Origin: JACJWR01 sp964474045
GTDB taxonomy: Bacteria > Actinomycetota > Actinomycetes > S36-B12 > UBA10799
DNA: 64,000 nt
Direction of reading: 5' to 3'
Assembly: GCA_964474045.1 (NCBI GenBank)
Contig: CAYYRC010000011.1
Coordinates: 1-64,000 of the forward strand
Part shown: one piece after another, positions 27,315 to 36,640 of the stretch
Numbering within the stretch: the first letter of the stretch is position 1
How the letters are laid out: each line of letters opens with the position of its first letter
Made by a program: the position numbers and the translations under genes
Notes under the pieces: generated by a model
The model's database searches: none
What the model was told of the DNA's origin: nothing
The model's input: the letters and a program-made list of their open reading frames with translations, nothing else

Positions 27315-27842
27315 ATGAGCGCAGCCGACGCCAGCGGGTTCGATCGCGAGACCTTCGCCGACATCCTCGCGGGCAACGAGACTTTCGTGAGCGGCTTCCA
27401 GCCGTCCGGGCGCACCGGCCGCGCCGCCAAGGGACTGGCGATCGTGACGTGCATGGACTCCCGCGTGCTGCCGCTGGAGGCCGTGGGAATGTCGGTGGGC
27501 GACGCCAAGATCCTGCGCAACGCCGGCGCCCGCGTCACCCAGGACGTGCTTCGCACGCTGGCGCTGGCGAGCTACCTGCTGGAGGTGCGACGCATCCTGG
27601 TGATGCCGCACACCGACTGCGCGATGGCCAAGGGCGACGAGGAGTACGTCCACCAGCGGATCTTCGACGCCTGGGGCGTGGACACCTGGAGCATGGAGTT
27701 CAACGCCACCGACGACCAGCTCGGGGCCCTGCGCCGCGACGTGTCGCGCATCCGGTCGTTCCCGCTGCTGCCCGAGCACGTGACGGTCGCGGGTGCGCTG
27801 TACGACGTCCAGACGGCGCGCATCATCCCGCAGGACGTCTAG
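27315..27842 (+). CDS. beta-class carbonic anhydrase
   Basis: A 175-residue beta-carbonic anhydrase. The zinc ligands and catalytic Asp-Arg dyad are in VTCMDSRVLP, and the remaining His and Cys in MPHTDCAMAKG. Usual family sequences have HTDCGM; the Ala is a mild variation. It interconverts CO2 and bicarbonate. A gamma-class relative lies at 13.2-13.7 kb, so the window holds two unrelated zinc families. The stop is 30 bases from the convergent parE stop. Confidence 0.92.
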   Translation: MSAADASGFDRETFADILAGNETFVSGFQPSGRTGRAAKGLAIVTCMDSRVLPLEAVGMSVGDAKILRNAGARVTQDVLRTLALASYLLEVRRILVMPHTDCAMAKGDEEYVHQRIFDAWGVDTWSMEFNATDDQLGALRRDVSRIRSFPLLPEHVTVAGALYDVQTARIIPQDV

Positions 27843-27871
27843 CGCGCCGCACCCCTGGCCCGCGGCCGGGG

Positions 27872-30025
27872 CTATACGTCCACGCGGCTGCGGTCCAGCT
27901 CGTCCGCGCCCGAGACGATGAACTCCTTGCGCGGCGCCACGTCGGAGCCCATGAGCAGGTCGAAGACGCCGGCGGCCTCCTCGGCGTCGTCGACCGTCAC
28001 CCGGCGCAGCAGGCGGTGCTCCCGGGCCATGGTCGTCTCCTTGAGCTGCCGGGCGTCCATCTCGCCCAACCCCTTGTATCGCTGAATGGGATCCTTGACC
28101 CTGACGCCGCGGCGCTGCGCCTCCGCCAGCTGCTGCTTCATCTCGGCATCGGAGTAGGTGTAGACCACCTCGTTCCCCTTGCGCCCCGGCTGCACCAGCT
28201 CCAGGCGGTGCAACGGCGGCACCGCCGCGTACACGCGACCGTCCTCGAGCAGGGGCCGCATGTAGCGATGGAACAAGGTGAGGAGCAGACAGCGGATGTG
28301 GGCACCGTCCACGTCCGCGTCCGTCATCACGATGATCTTGCCGTAGCGCACGGCGTCCAGGTCGAACGTGCGGCCCGACCCGGCCCCGATGACCTGGATG
28401 ATCGCCGCGCACTCGGCGTTCTTGAGCATGTCGCCGACGGACGCCTTCTGGACGTTCAGGATCTTCCCGCGGATGGGCAGCAGCGCCTGGAACTCGGAGT
28501 TGCGGGCCAGCTTGGCCGTGCCGAGGGCGCTGTCCCCCTCGACGATGAACAGCTCGCTGCGCTCGGCATCGCTGCTGCGGCAGTCGGCCAGCTTGGCCGG
28601 CAGCGCCGAGGACTCCAGCGCGTTCTTGCGCCGCTGCACATCGCGGCTGGTGCGCGCCGCCAGGCGCGCTCGGGCTGCGTTGGCGACCTTCTCCAACGCC
28701 TGCTTGGCGAATGCCTTCTGCCCATGCGGCGGAGCCTCGAACCACGCCTTGAGCTGCTTGTTCACCACCGACGCGACGATCCGCGAGGCGGCCGGGGTGC
28801 CCAGCACCTCCTTGGTCTGACCCTCGAACTGCGGCTCGGGCACGCGTACGGTCACCACCGCGGTCAGGCCCTCGGCGATGTCCTCCTTCGTCACGTTGTC
28901 CTCGCTGGCGCGCAGCACCTTCGCGCCGCGCAGGGCTTCGTTGACCGTCTTCACCAGCGCCCGGTCGAAGCCTGCGACGTGGGTGCCGCCCTTGGGGGTG
29001 GCGATGATGTTGACGAAGGACTGCACACGGGTCTCGTAGTCGCTGCTCCAGCGCATGGCCACATCGACGTCCAGCGTCCGCTCGACCTCCTTGCTGGTCA
29101 GGTGCCCCTTCTTGTCCAGCACCGGCACGGTCTCGTGGAAGTGCCCCTGCCCGGTCAGGCGGATCACCGCGGTGACGGGGTCGCCCTGGCTCAAGTGGTC
29201 GACGAACTCACCGATGCCGCCGCGGTAGCGCAGCGTCTCGGTCCGCAGGTCGGTGTCGTCGCGGCGGTCCTCGATGGTGAGGCTCAGGCCCGGCACGAGG
29301 AACGCCGTCTGCCGAGCGCGGGTGACCAGCGGCGCCCAGTCAAACGTCGCGCCGGGGGTGAACACCTGCGGGTCCGGCCAGAACCGCACCCGGGTGCCCG
29401 TCCTGCCGGCCGGCACCTTCGCGGTCTGCTCCAGCCCGGACTTGCGCTGGAACGGCGCCTCCGGTCCCGATCCGTCGAAGGTCCCTGGCACGCCGCGACG
29501 GAAAGACATCTCGTGCGTTCTCCCGCCGCGGTCCACCGCCACGTCCAGCCGGGCGCTCAGGGCGTTGACGACGCTCGCGCCGACGCCGTGCAAGCCACCG
29601 GCCGCCGTGTAGGACGTGCTGCCGAACTTGCCGCCGGCGTGCAGCTGCGTCATGACCAGCTGCACCCCGCTCTGGCGCGTCTTGGGATCGACGTCCACCG
29701 GGATGCCGCGACCATTGTCGTCCACCGAGGCCGAGCCATCGGGGTGCAGGACGACTGTTATGGCCGTGCAATGCCCCGCCAGCGCCTCGTCGACGGCGTT
29801 GTCGATGATCTCCCACAGACAGTGCATGAGGCCGCGATGGTCGGTGGAGCCGATGTACATGCCCGGCCGCTTGCGCACGGCGTCCAGGCCCTTGAGCACC
29901 GTCAGGTCCTTCGCCGTGTACCCGCCTTTGCCCGACGCGGGGCGGCGACGTCTCGAGGGCCCGGCGCCGTCCTCGGGCACGCTCGGGGCGCCGCTGCCGG
30001 TATCCGCGGGAGGTGTGCTGCTCAC
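27872..30025 (-). CDS. parE: DNA topoisomerase IV subunit B
   Basis: A 717-residue type IIA B subunit. The GHKL ATPase domain has EIIDNAVDEALAG, DDNGRGIPV and GLHGVGASVVNAL, and the C-terminal TOPRIM domain has FIVEGDSALGTA and MTDADVDGAHIR. The N-terminal tail of about 35 residues is Ser/Pro-rich and unconserved. The GTG at 30025 (VSSTPPAD) is the most downstream plausible start that keeps the whole ATPase domain. It pairs with ParC, encoded in the opposite direction, for decatenation. Located, as in Streptomyces, close to the principal sigma gene. Confidence 0.94.
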   Translation of the reverse strand: MSSTPPADTGSGAPSVPEDGAGPSRRRRPASGKGGYTAKDLTVLKGLDAVRKRPGMYIGSTDHRGLMHCLWEIIDNAVDEALAGHCTAITVVLHPDGSASVDDNGRGIPVDVDPKTRQSGVQLVMTQLHAGGKFGSTSYTAAGGLHGVGASVVNALSARLDVAVDRGGRTHEMSFRRGVPGTFDGSGPEAPFQRKSGLEQTAKVPAGRTGTRVRFWPDPQVFTPGATFDWAPLVTRARQTAFLVPGLSLTIEDRRDDTDLRTETLRYRGGIGEFVDHLSQGDPVTAVIRLTGQGHFHETVPVLDKKGHLTSKEVERTLDVDVAMRWSSDYETRVQSFVNIIATPKGGTHVAGFDRALVKTVNEALRGAKVLRASEDNVTKEDIAEGLTAVVTVRVPEPQFEGQTKEVLGTPAASRIVASVVNKQLKAWFEAPPHGQKAFAKQALEKVANAARARLAARTSRDVQRRKNALESSALPAKLADCRSSDAERSELFIVEGDSALGTAKLARNSEFQALLPIRGKILNVQKASVGDMLKNAECAAIIQVIGAGSGRTFDLDAVRYGKIIVMTDADVDGAHIRCLLLTLFHRYMRPLLEDGRVYAAVPPLHRLELVQPGRKGNEVVYTYSDAEMKQQLAEAQRRGVRVKDPIQRYKGLGEMDARQLKETTMAREHRLLRRVTVDDAEEAAGVFDLLMGSDVAPRKEFIVSGADELDRSRVDV

Positions 30026-30259
30026 GCCACGACGATAACGTCTGGCCCAGCGGCCGGCGGCGCCCGACACTGCGCGCACGCGCAGGCCTTGCCGGGGCGC
30101 GGGAAACCGCTACGCTCAAGGCGAAAGCCGGCGGCACAAGGAAATGTCGGAGTCGTGTGACACTGTTGGAGTAGCGCAAGGCAAAGATCAGCACCACCGA
30201 TCGGCGCACCTGAAATGAACGATCTTCGGACAGCTCGACGAATGGCAACGGAGGTGGCC

Positions 30260-30484
30260 ATGAACACCATGACCCAGCCGACACCGCTGACGGCGTCGGA
30301 CCGCTGCGACCGCTGCGGCGCCCAGGCGTTCGTGCAGGTGCGCCTGCTCTCCGGCGGCGAGCTGCTGTTCTGCGGCCACCACGCGCGCGAGCACATCGAC
30401 AAGGTTCGTCCCCTCGCAGCCGAGATCTACGATTTCACGCACACGATCGACAAGTCAGACGCGCAGCGGGCAGGTCTGGTCTGA
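30260..30484 (+). CDS. DUF7455 small zinc-binding protein
   Basis: A 74-residue protein with a CDRCGAQAFVQV motif and a partner Cys-x-x-His (LLFCGHHAREH), likely one zinc site. The ATG at 30260 is chosen over upstream in-frame starts because a GGAGGTGG site lies immediately before it. DUF7455 proteins are nearly universal in actinobacteria and are often found beside parE or the principal sigma factor gene. No function is established. Its TGA overlaps the apparent CTG start of the next gene (CTGA). Confidence 0.88.
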   Translation: MNTMTQPTPLTASDRCDRCGAQAFVQVRLLSGGELLFCGHHAREHIDKVRPLAAEIYDFTHTIDKSDAQRAGLV

Positions 30485-30960
30485 CCTGGCTCTCCGCCCT
30501 CGTCGGCGTCGCCCTGGTAGTCGCCCTCGTCGGGACGGTCCTGCCGATCCTGCCTGGTCCGTTCCTGGCAGCCGCCGCCGTGGCCGTCTGGGGCGTCGTG
30601 GCAGGTGGCGTGTGGGGCTGGTCGCTGGCGGTTTTCGCAGTCGCCCTGGTTGCCCTCGCGACCCTGCTGAAGTACCTCATCCCCGCGCGTTGGATGCGCG
30701 ACGGCGGGGTGCCGGCCATCGTGCTCGTCGCCGGCGCGGTGGGCGGGATCATCGGGTTCTTCGTGATCCCGGTGGTCGGGATCATCGTCGGCTTCCTGCT
30801 GGGCGTCTTCCTGGCTGAGTGGATCCGGGTCCGGTCCTTGCGCGAGGCCTGGCCGACCACTGTGACGGCGATGAAAGCGGCCGGCCTATCGCTCCTCATC
30901 GATCTGGCGAGCATCCTCATCGTCGGTGCCGCCTGGGTCGGTGTCATGATCGCCCGCTGA
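30481..30960 (+). CDS. DUF456 membrane protein, probably initiated at a CTG codon
   Basis: A 159-residue membrane protein. The segment LVVALVGTVLPILPGPFLAA, which opens the DUF456 fold, is in frame from CTG at 30481, whereas the first ATG/GTG/TTG in frame (GTG 30580) would remove it. I read upstream from 30481 in frame to about 30241 and found no ATG, GTG or TTG. The CTG shares four bases with the TGA of the DUF7455 gene, the arrangement normally seen with ATG or GTG in this genome. Its 3' 75 bases overlap the convergent LxxG-repeat gene. Function unknown; the family is predicted to be structural or transport-related. Confidence 0.75.
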   Translation: MTWLSALVGVALVVALVGTVLPILPGPFLAAAAVAVWGVVAGGVWGWSLAVFAVALVALATLLKYLIPARWMRDGGVPAIVLVAGAVGGIIGFFVIPVVGIIVGFLLGVFLAEWIRVRSLREAWPTTVTAMKAAGLSLLIDLASILIVGAAWVGVMIAR

Positions 30961-33558
30961 CGCTGGCGCGGCTGCCCGCGCAGCGGGCCCAGCGTCGACG
31001 TCCGTTTCCTCTTCGCTTGCCACCGCCTGCTCGGACTCTGCCCCTGTTCCCTCCATGGTCCCTTCCGTTCCCTCCAGGCTCCCTTCCGGCAGCAGGGCCG
31101 CCGACGGGTCGTCGGGCCCCGAGCCAGCCATGGCGCCTTCCGCGCTCCCACCCGGTCCTGGGCCCGCGATCCTGCGCACCGCGATGATCGTCAGCGCGAT
31201 GGCTGCCAGAGCTGTCGCCGCGACAACCCCCCAGTTCACCGGCTGGGAGTTGGCCGGGGTGGCCAGGTCGTAGACGTAGGCCGCCCGCCCGACGGCGCCC
31301 TCCGGGGCCCCATAAGGCATGGCTTCGGTGGTGCGCTTGTAAGTCGCCGTCAGGTAGGCGGAGGCGAAAGCCGGGTCCTCCGACGAGGCGACGACCTCGC
31401 TGTAGATCTTGGAGGTGCCCTGCTGTTGCAGGTCCCGGGCCCCCGCCGCCAACTGGTCGGCACCATCGGACAGTTGCGTGGTGCCTGCTGCCAGCTGGTC
31501 CGAGCCCGCGGCCGCGTCCGCCAGCCCCGCAGTGAGCTCGTTGGACCCCTGCGCCAGTTGGCCGAAACCCTGCGCGAACGCAGTGGCACCGGTCGCCAAG
31601 CCTGTCAGCGCCTTCGTCGCCGCCGTCAACGCCTGCCCCGCTCCGACCAGGTTGGCCGCAACGCCGGGGGCGGACGGCCCGCCCTGACCCAGCGCGTCCG
31701 CCACGGCCGCGAGCGACCGCTCCAACTCCGCCAGCGCCCCCGCCGCCGCGCTCGCCCGCTCAGCGGCCTCCGAGGCGGTGCCAGCCGCCGCCGAGGCCCG
31801 CGTCAGCGCATCCTGAGCCGCCGCCTGCACGTCGCCGGCCCGCTGCTGGACTGTAGCGACGCCTGTCTGGGCCGCCTGCAACCGATCACACCCAGGGGGC
31901 AGCGGCGAGGCAGCGCACAACGCGTTGAACGCGGCTGCCACGTCAGCCGCCGTGCCGTTGGCCGCCACCTGCAGCGCGCCCACACGATCCGTCACTGCCG
32001 GCAAGTCCACCTTGGCCAGATTCGCCAACTGCGCCGAGACCTCCGCCGTCTGCTGGGCTACCGCCGCAGACCCCTGCTGAGCGGCGAGCGTCAACTGGTA
32101 CAGGGTGGCCCCGGGGGTACCCGCGGTTCCCGGCAGCCCCTGGCCCGGCGCCCCCAGCAGCGCCGAGACGCGCCCCAGGGCGTCGGCGGCGCCGGCGAGT
32201 TGGAGCTGAGCCGCACGCATGTCCGCGGAATCAGCCAACTGGGTAAGCCCCGCAGCAACGGCGTTGGCCCCGGAGGAGAGCGCCCCGATCGCCGAGGACA
32301 ACTGCGCCGACCCGGCATAGGCCTCGTCCAAACCTGCAGCCAACTCGTAGGTTCCGGCCTCGAGCTCGGACAATCCAGCGGACAACTCCGCCGCTCCGGC
32401 GGCCAACTCCAGCGTGCTGCTGTTGAGCTGGCCGAGCCCGTCAGCCAGGTTGGCGCTGCCCTCGGTGCTCTTGGCCAGCAGGTCGGAACTGAAGGAGCTG
32501 GCCGGATCCTCGGCATCCGTCACGGGCACGACCTCGAGCCGGATGGCCGGGATATCCAGGCGGTCACTCGTGAGTCGCAGGTTCAGCTTCTGCTCATAGT
32601 CGCCCAGCGGCGGATAGAGCACGAGTTGCCACGTCACCGCCGTCGCCCCGCTGGGAGTTGCGACGACGACTCCCCCGGGCGCGTCTTCGATGCGCACCCC
32701 GCTGGGCACCTCGACCCGCAGCGTGCCCACATAGGGCGCGAAGACGGGTGCGGTGTCCGTGTGTGCGGAGCCGTCAGCTGCGGTGTAGCCGATGCTCTGG
32801 TCCTTGGCGGTGGTGTTCGTCACTGTGTAGGTCACGTCCATCGTGCCGTCCGCCTCGACCACCTCGGCGGGCGCCACCGCAGTGCCCATGCGGCTATATC
32901 CGGCATGCAGGCCGATCGGCAACGGCTTGCCGAAGACGGCCTGCGTGGTCACGGTGGATTCGTCGCCGCCCACGGTGATGCTCGCGTCACCGTTCTCGAC
33001 CTTCGGCGCCCCGCGTTGGCCCACGTAGGCCAGGTCCTTGGTGGCGGTCGGATTCTGATACGTGCGTGAAGGCAGACCAACGGCGGTGAGCTGGTCGTAG
33101 ATGGTTGCCGACGTCGGCAACCCGCTTGCGTCCAGCTGGGCGACGATCAGCTCGTTGTCGCTGAGGCCCTGCCCTGTGGGCGCCGGCGGCACGCTGGCCG
33201 ACGGGCTCGGCGACGTCGAGGTCCCATCCGACTGCCCGGCGGCGGGGCTCGCGGAGGAGCCGCCGGTGGCCGCAGGGGCGGCAGAGCTGGCCGTCGCCGG
33301 GGTGGTGGAGCCGCCGGTGGCCGCCGAGGCAGCAGAGCTGGCCGTCGCCGGGGCGGAGGATGTGCTGCCGGGACTGGGCTGGGCGGACGCCGTGGGACTG
33401 ATCAGGCCGTCCGCAGGCGCTCGATCTGCCGCCGACGCGGACGTAGCCGCCATGGCTGGTGCTAGGCCCACCATGACAACTGCCGCGATGACCCGCACTG
33501 CCTTCTGGCGCCCGACGCGCCCGACTTCGGTGCGCCGCACAGGGCCGGTAGCCGTCAT
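30886..33558 (-). CDS. large exported LxxG-repeat (YhgE/Pip-like) protein coupled to MmpL
   Basis: An 890-residue protein. It has an N-terminal export signal (VIAAVVMVGLAPAMAATSASA), a Ser/Thr/Pro/Ala-rich linker of about 100 residues, and a beta-rich region. A long helical stretch with repeated LxxGxxxL heptads (ELAAGAAELSAGLSELEAGT and LAAGTTQLSDGADQLAAG) follows. Near the end is a single membrane helix (VVAATALAAIALTIIAV) and a Glu/Asp-rich cytoplasmic tail. The LxxG pattern resembles YhgE/Pip and some exporter-associated proteins and suggests an extracellular coiled scaffold. The ATG overlaps the MmpL stop (ATGA), so the two are very likely made in a fixed ratio. No known function. Confidence 0.85.
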   Translation of the reverse strand: MTATGPVRRTEVGRVGRQKAVRVIAAVVMVGLAPAMAATSASAADRAPADGLISPTASAQPSPGSTSSAPATASSAASAATGGSTTPATASSAAPAATGGSSASPAAGQSDGTSTSPSPSASVPPAPTGQGLSDNELIVAQLDASGLPTSATIYDQLTAVGLPSRTYQNPTATKDLAYVGQRGAPKVENGDASITVGGDESTVTTQAVFGKPLPIGLHAGYSRMGTAVAPAEVVEADGTMDVTYTVTNTTAKDQSIGYTAADGSAHTDTAPVFAPYVGTLRVEVPSGVRIEDAPGGVVVATPSGATAVTWQLVLYPPLGDYEQKLNLRLTSDRLDIPAIRLEVVPVTDAEDPASSFSSDLLAKSTEGSANLADGLGQLNSSTLELAAGAAELSAGLSELEAGTYELAAGLDEAYAGSAQLSSAIGALSSGANAVAAGLTQLADSADMRAAQLQLAGAADALGRVSALLGAPGQGLPGTAGTPGATLYQLTLAAQQGSAAVAQQTAEVSAQLANLAKVDLPAVTDRVGALQVAANGTAADVAAAFNALCAASPLPPGCDRLQAAQTGVATVQQRAGDVQAAAQDALTRASAAAGTASEAAERASAAAGALAELERSLAAVADALGQGGPSAPGVAANLVGAGQALTAATKALTGLATGATAFAQGFGQLAQGSNELTAGLADAAAGSDQLAAGTTQLSDGADQLAAGARDLQQQGTSKIYSEVVASSEDPAFASAYLTATYKRTTEAMPYGAPEGAVGRAAYVYDLATPANSQPVNWGVVAATALAAIALTIIAVRRIAGPGPGGSAEGAMAGSGPDDPSAALLPEGSLEGTEGTMEGTGAESEQAVASEEETDVDAGPAARAAAPASAGDHDTDPGGTDDEDARQIDEER

Positions 33559-36539
33559 CGTGCCTGGCGTCCCTCGGTTGCGTTGGCGCCCGCCTGCGCC
33601 TGCATCCCATCGGCGAGCTCCGGCCCGACGGCGGCCCGCTGCTTCGCCCCGTCGTCGCGTACCTCGGCTCGCTGCCCTTTCCTGGACCGGAAGACCAGGC
33701 GTCCGATGAGCGCCACCAGCCAGACCACGACGGCCGGCCCCAGACAGGTCATGAGTGCCGTGGCGGCATCGCCGGCACCCTCGGTGGCCAGGGTGATCGC
33801 CATCGCGAGGGCCCCCAGCGCCGCCGGGAGAACCACCGGCACCCGGGACATGGCGACCAGGGCCAGTCCGAGCAGGACGATCGCCCACCCCGCCAGCCAT
33901 CCCGACGTCCTGCCGGGATCGCCCAGGCCCCCCACGGCCTGAGCCAGGAGCAGCAGCACCACGGCACCGATCGCGAAGCTCAGACTCCGCAGCCCCGGGG
34001 ACAACTCGCCCACCTGCGCGCCACGTGCGCCGGCGCCCCTGCGGGCGGCCAGCGGGACCGCGACCGCCAGGCCGGCGGCCGCGGCTGACACCGCCGCCGC
34101 CGGCAGCATCGTCCCTGCCGTCGGCAGCACGGTGAAGCCGGAGTCCGCTGCGAAGACGAGCGAGATCACCCACGCGAGCGCGACTCCCAACATGGCCATG
34201 AGCACGCGTGAGAGGTTCTGGGGCCTGGGCCGGCCGCCTGCCGCCGCAATCCGCGTCTCCTGCTCGAGCGCCTTCGGATCCCCCTCGACCTGCAGTTGCG
34301 GCAGCAAGCGGTCCAGCCACGCGGGAAGCCACCAGGTCCCCCGCTGGGCCAGCACCATGATGGCGGGCACCAGCATGCATCGCACGACCGTCGCGTCGAT
34401 GAAGACCGCGCTGGCCAGGCCCACCCCGAACATCTTCACGATCGCGTTGTCCGACAGCACGAAGCTGCCGAAAACCACGCACATGATGAGCGCGGCCGAC
34501 GTCACCACCCGGCCGGTCTCGGCCAGTCCGCGCCGCACCGACTGCAGCATGTCCCCGGATCTCTCCCAATGCTCGCGGAAGGCGGTCAGCAGGAAGACCT
34601 CGTAGTCCATCGACAGGCCGAAGAGCACGGCGAACATCATCAGCGGGACGTAGGACTCGATCGCCACCGGCCCCTCCAGGCCGATCAGCTCCACACCCCA
34701 GCCCCACTGGAAGACCATGACGACGACGCCGTAGGCCGCGGCGATCGAGATCAGGTTCATCACGGCGGCCTTGAAGGGGATGAGCAGCGACCGGTAGGCC
34801 ATCATCAAGAGCACGAAGGCGAGGAGCACGACGCCCAGGATGAACCACGGTGTCTTGGCCGCGATGAGTTCGCTGAGGTCGGTGGTGGCCGCCGTGACGC
34901 CCCCCACATGCGGGTCCATGCCCTTGCCGGCAGCGGCCTGCGGAAGCACCCGCTCACGCAGGTCCGTCACCAGCTCGCCGGTGCGCGAATCGGCGCCACT
35001 CCACTCGGGTATCACCCGCACGACCACGACGCCGCCGTCGGTGCTCACGATGGGCGCATCGGCCGACACCACCCCGGGCGTGGACAGCAGGGCCGACTGC
35101 AGCCCGAGCAAGCGGGGATCCTGGCGCCGCGGATCGCCGGCACCGGAGTCGCTGCCGCCGTCCGACTCAGCATTGCCGGCGTCCGCCTCAGCATTGCCGC
35201 CGCCTCGGCCGTTGGCGCCATCCTCGTCCTCGGACTGCGGCGAGGTGGCGGGCTCGTACAGGCTGGCCACCACCGCGAGCGGGGCGGTGGCGCCGGGGCC
35301 GAATGCTTGCGTGGTCAGGTCGTAGGCCTCCCGCGCGGTCGTCCCCTGGGGATAGATGCCCGCATCGGTGTGCCCGAGCTGCAGGGTCGCGGCGGGAGCG
35401 GCCAGCAGGGCCAGCAGGAGTGCCGCGCCGATGGCGAACCACCAAGGATGCCCGGTGACGACGCCGGCGATCCGGGCCCAGAAGGAGCTGTCGAGCTCCT
35501 CGTCCATCTCGCGCGCTGTCAGCGTCTTGGCGTTGCGGGGGACGACGCTGCGGCGCGACAACCCCAGCAGGGCGGGCACGAAGGTGATCGAGCTCACGAC
35601 GGCGACGGCCACCACGATCGCCGACGCGAAGCCTAGCCACGCCAGGAAGCTCAGCCCGGTCAGGGCCAGGCCGCACAGCGCCGCGATGAGCGTGCTGCCC
35701 GCGAAGACCATGCCGGCGCCCGCGGTACCAGCAGTGCGGCCGACGGAGTCCGCCACCGGGTAGCCCTCCCGCAGCAGGGTTCGGTGCTTGGTGATGAGGA
35801 ACAGTGCGTAGTCGATGCCCACACCGAGGCCCAACATGGTGCCCAGGGTCGGCGCCACATCGGGGATGAACACAACCCGGCCCAGTAGGTCGATGATGAA
35901 CAGGCCGATGGCTACCGCCACCATCGCGCTGACGAGCGGGATGAGGGTCGCGGTGACCCGGCGCAGCGACACGAACAGAACCAACAGGGCGGCGATCAGG
36001 CCGAGTACCTCTGACGAGTGAGTCTCGGGCGTCGACACCTTCTGACCGAGGATCCCGCCCAGCGCGACCTCGATGCCAGCTCCGACGGCCTGCTCGGTCG
36101 CCGAGATCATCTCCTCGCCGAACTCCACCGACGACGAACCGGCCTCGGTGAGGATGACGCTCAACATGACGGTGTGGTGATCCGTCGACAGCAGCTCCAC
36201 GTCGTCTGCCGGACCCGTCACCGACGTGACCTCGGGCAGCGACTCCAGCTCGGTCACGGCGCGCTGGACGACGGCCGAGCCCTCCGGGGTGGAAAGGTCG
36301 GTGATAGGGGCGTGGATCAGCAGCGGTGTGGAGTCCGCCCCCGATCCTGGGAAGGCCTGCGCCAGCAGCACCTGCGCATCCGCCGAGTCGGTTCCGTTGA
36401 GCACGAACATGCCGGGCGGCCCGACCGGAAGCAGCCTGTTGACGCCGGCCAGCGCGGCCGCGAGCAGCAGCCAGGCCACGACGACCAGCACCGCATGCGC
36501 CGCGCACCAGCGGGCTACGCGGTACAGCAGGCTCGTCAC
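33555..36539 (-). CDS. MmpL-family RND exporter
   Basis: A 994-residue transporter with about 12 membrane helices in the RND/MMPL layout. TM1 is followed by a porter loop, then TM2-6 with GLGVGIDYALFLITKH (the MmpL GIDY-type motif), a second loop, and TM7-12 with GLSMDYEVFLLTAF. A long acidic Gly/Ser segment (about 415-460) interrupts the second loop. A further C-terminal region with extra hydrophobic segments (AMLGVALAWVISLVFAA onwards) is unusual compared with mycobacterial MmpLs. Proton-driven lipid or glycolipid export is the family expectation. GTG start; the LxxG-repeat gene follows with an ATGA overlap. Confidence 0.92.
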   Translation of the reverse strand: MTSLLYRVARWCAAHAVLVVVAWLLLAAALAGVNRLLPVGPPGMFVLNGTDSADAQVLLAQAFPGSGADSTPLLIHAPITDLSTPEGSAVVQRAVTELESLPEVTSVTGPADDVELLSTDHHTVMLSVILTEAGSSSVEFGEEMISATEQAVGAGIEVALGGILGQKVSTPETHSSEVLGLIAALLVLFVSLRRVTATLIPLVSAMVAVAIGLFIIDLLGRVVFIPDVAPTLGTMLGLGVGIDYALFLITKHRTLLREGYPVADSVGRTAGTAGAGMVFAGSTLIAALCGLALTGLSFLAWLGFASAIVVAVAVVSSITFVPALLGLSRRSVVPRNAKTLTAREMDEELDSSFWARIAGVVTGHPWWFAIGAALLLALLAAPAATLQLGHTDAGIYPQGTTAREAYDLTTQAFGPGATAPLAVVASLYEPATSPQSEDEDGANGRGGGNAEADAGNAESDGGSDSGAGDPRRQDPRLLGLQSALLSTPGVVSADAPIVSTDGGVVVVRVIPEWSGADSRTGELVTDLRERVLPQAAAGKGMDPHVGGVTAATTDLSELIAAKTPWFILGVVLLAFVLLMMAYRSLLIPFKAAVMNLISIAAAYGVVVMVFQWGWGVELIGLEGPVAIESYVPLMMFAVLFGLSMDYEVFLLTAFREHWERSGDMLQSVRRGLAETGRVVTSAALIMCVVFGSFVLSDNAIVKMFGVGLASAVFIDATVVRCMLVPAIMVLAQRGTWWLPAWLDRLLPQLQVEGDPKALEQETRIAAAGGRPRPQNLSRVLMAMLGVALAWVISLVFAADSGFTVLPTAGTMLPAAAVSAAAAGLAVAVPLAARRGAGARGAQVGELSPGLRSLSFAIGAVVLLLLAQAVGGLGDPGRTSGWLAGWAIVLLGLALVAMSRVPVVLPAALGALAMAITLATEGAGDAATALMTCLGPAVVVWLVALIGRLVFRSRKGQRAEVRDDGAKQRAAVGPELADGMQAQAGANATEGRQAR

Positions 36540-36640
36540 CGCGCGATGATCTCACGACGCGTAACCGGGGTGATGGCTTTCGGTGATGTCTGGGCGCTAC
36601 GGTTCGTGGTGACATGACGCCAAGCGGCCAGGAGGATGCA

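Noticed and set aside
36540..36640. Shared operator between the MmpL operon and DUF4333 gene
   Set aside because: No convincing symmetry or -35/-10 pair was seen in the 101 bases; only the divergent layout suggests regulation.
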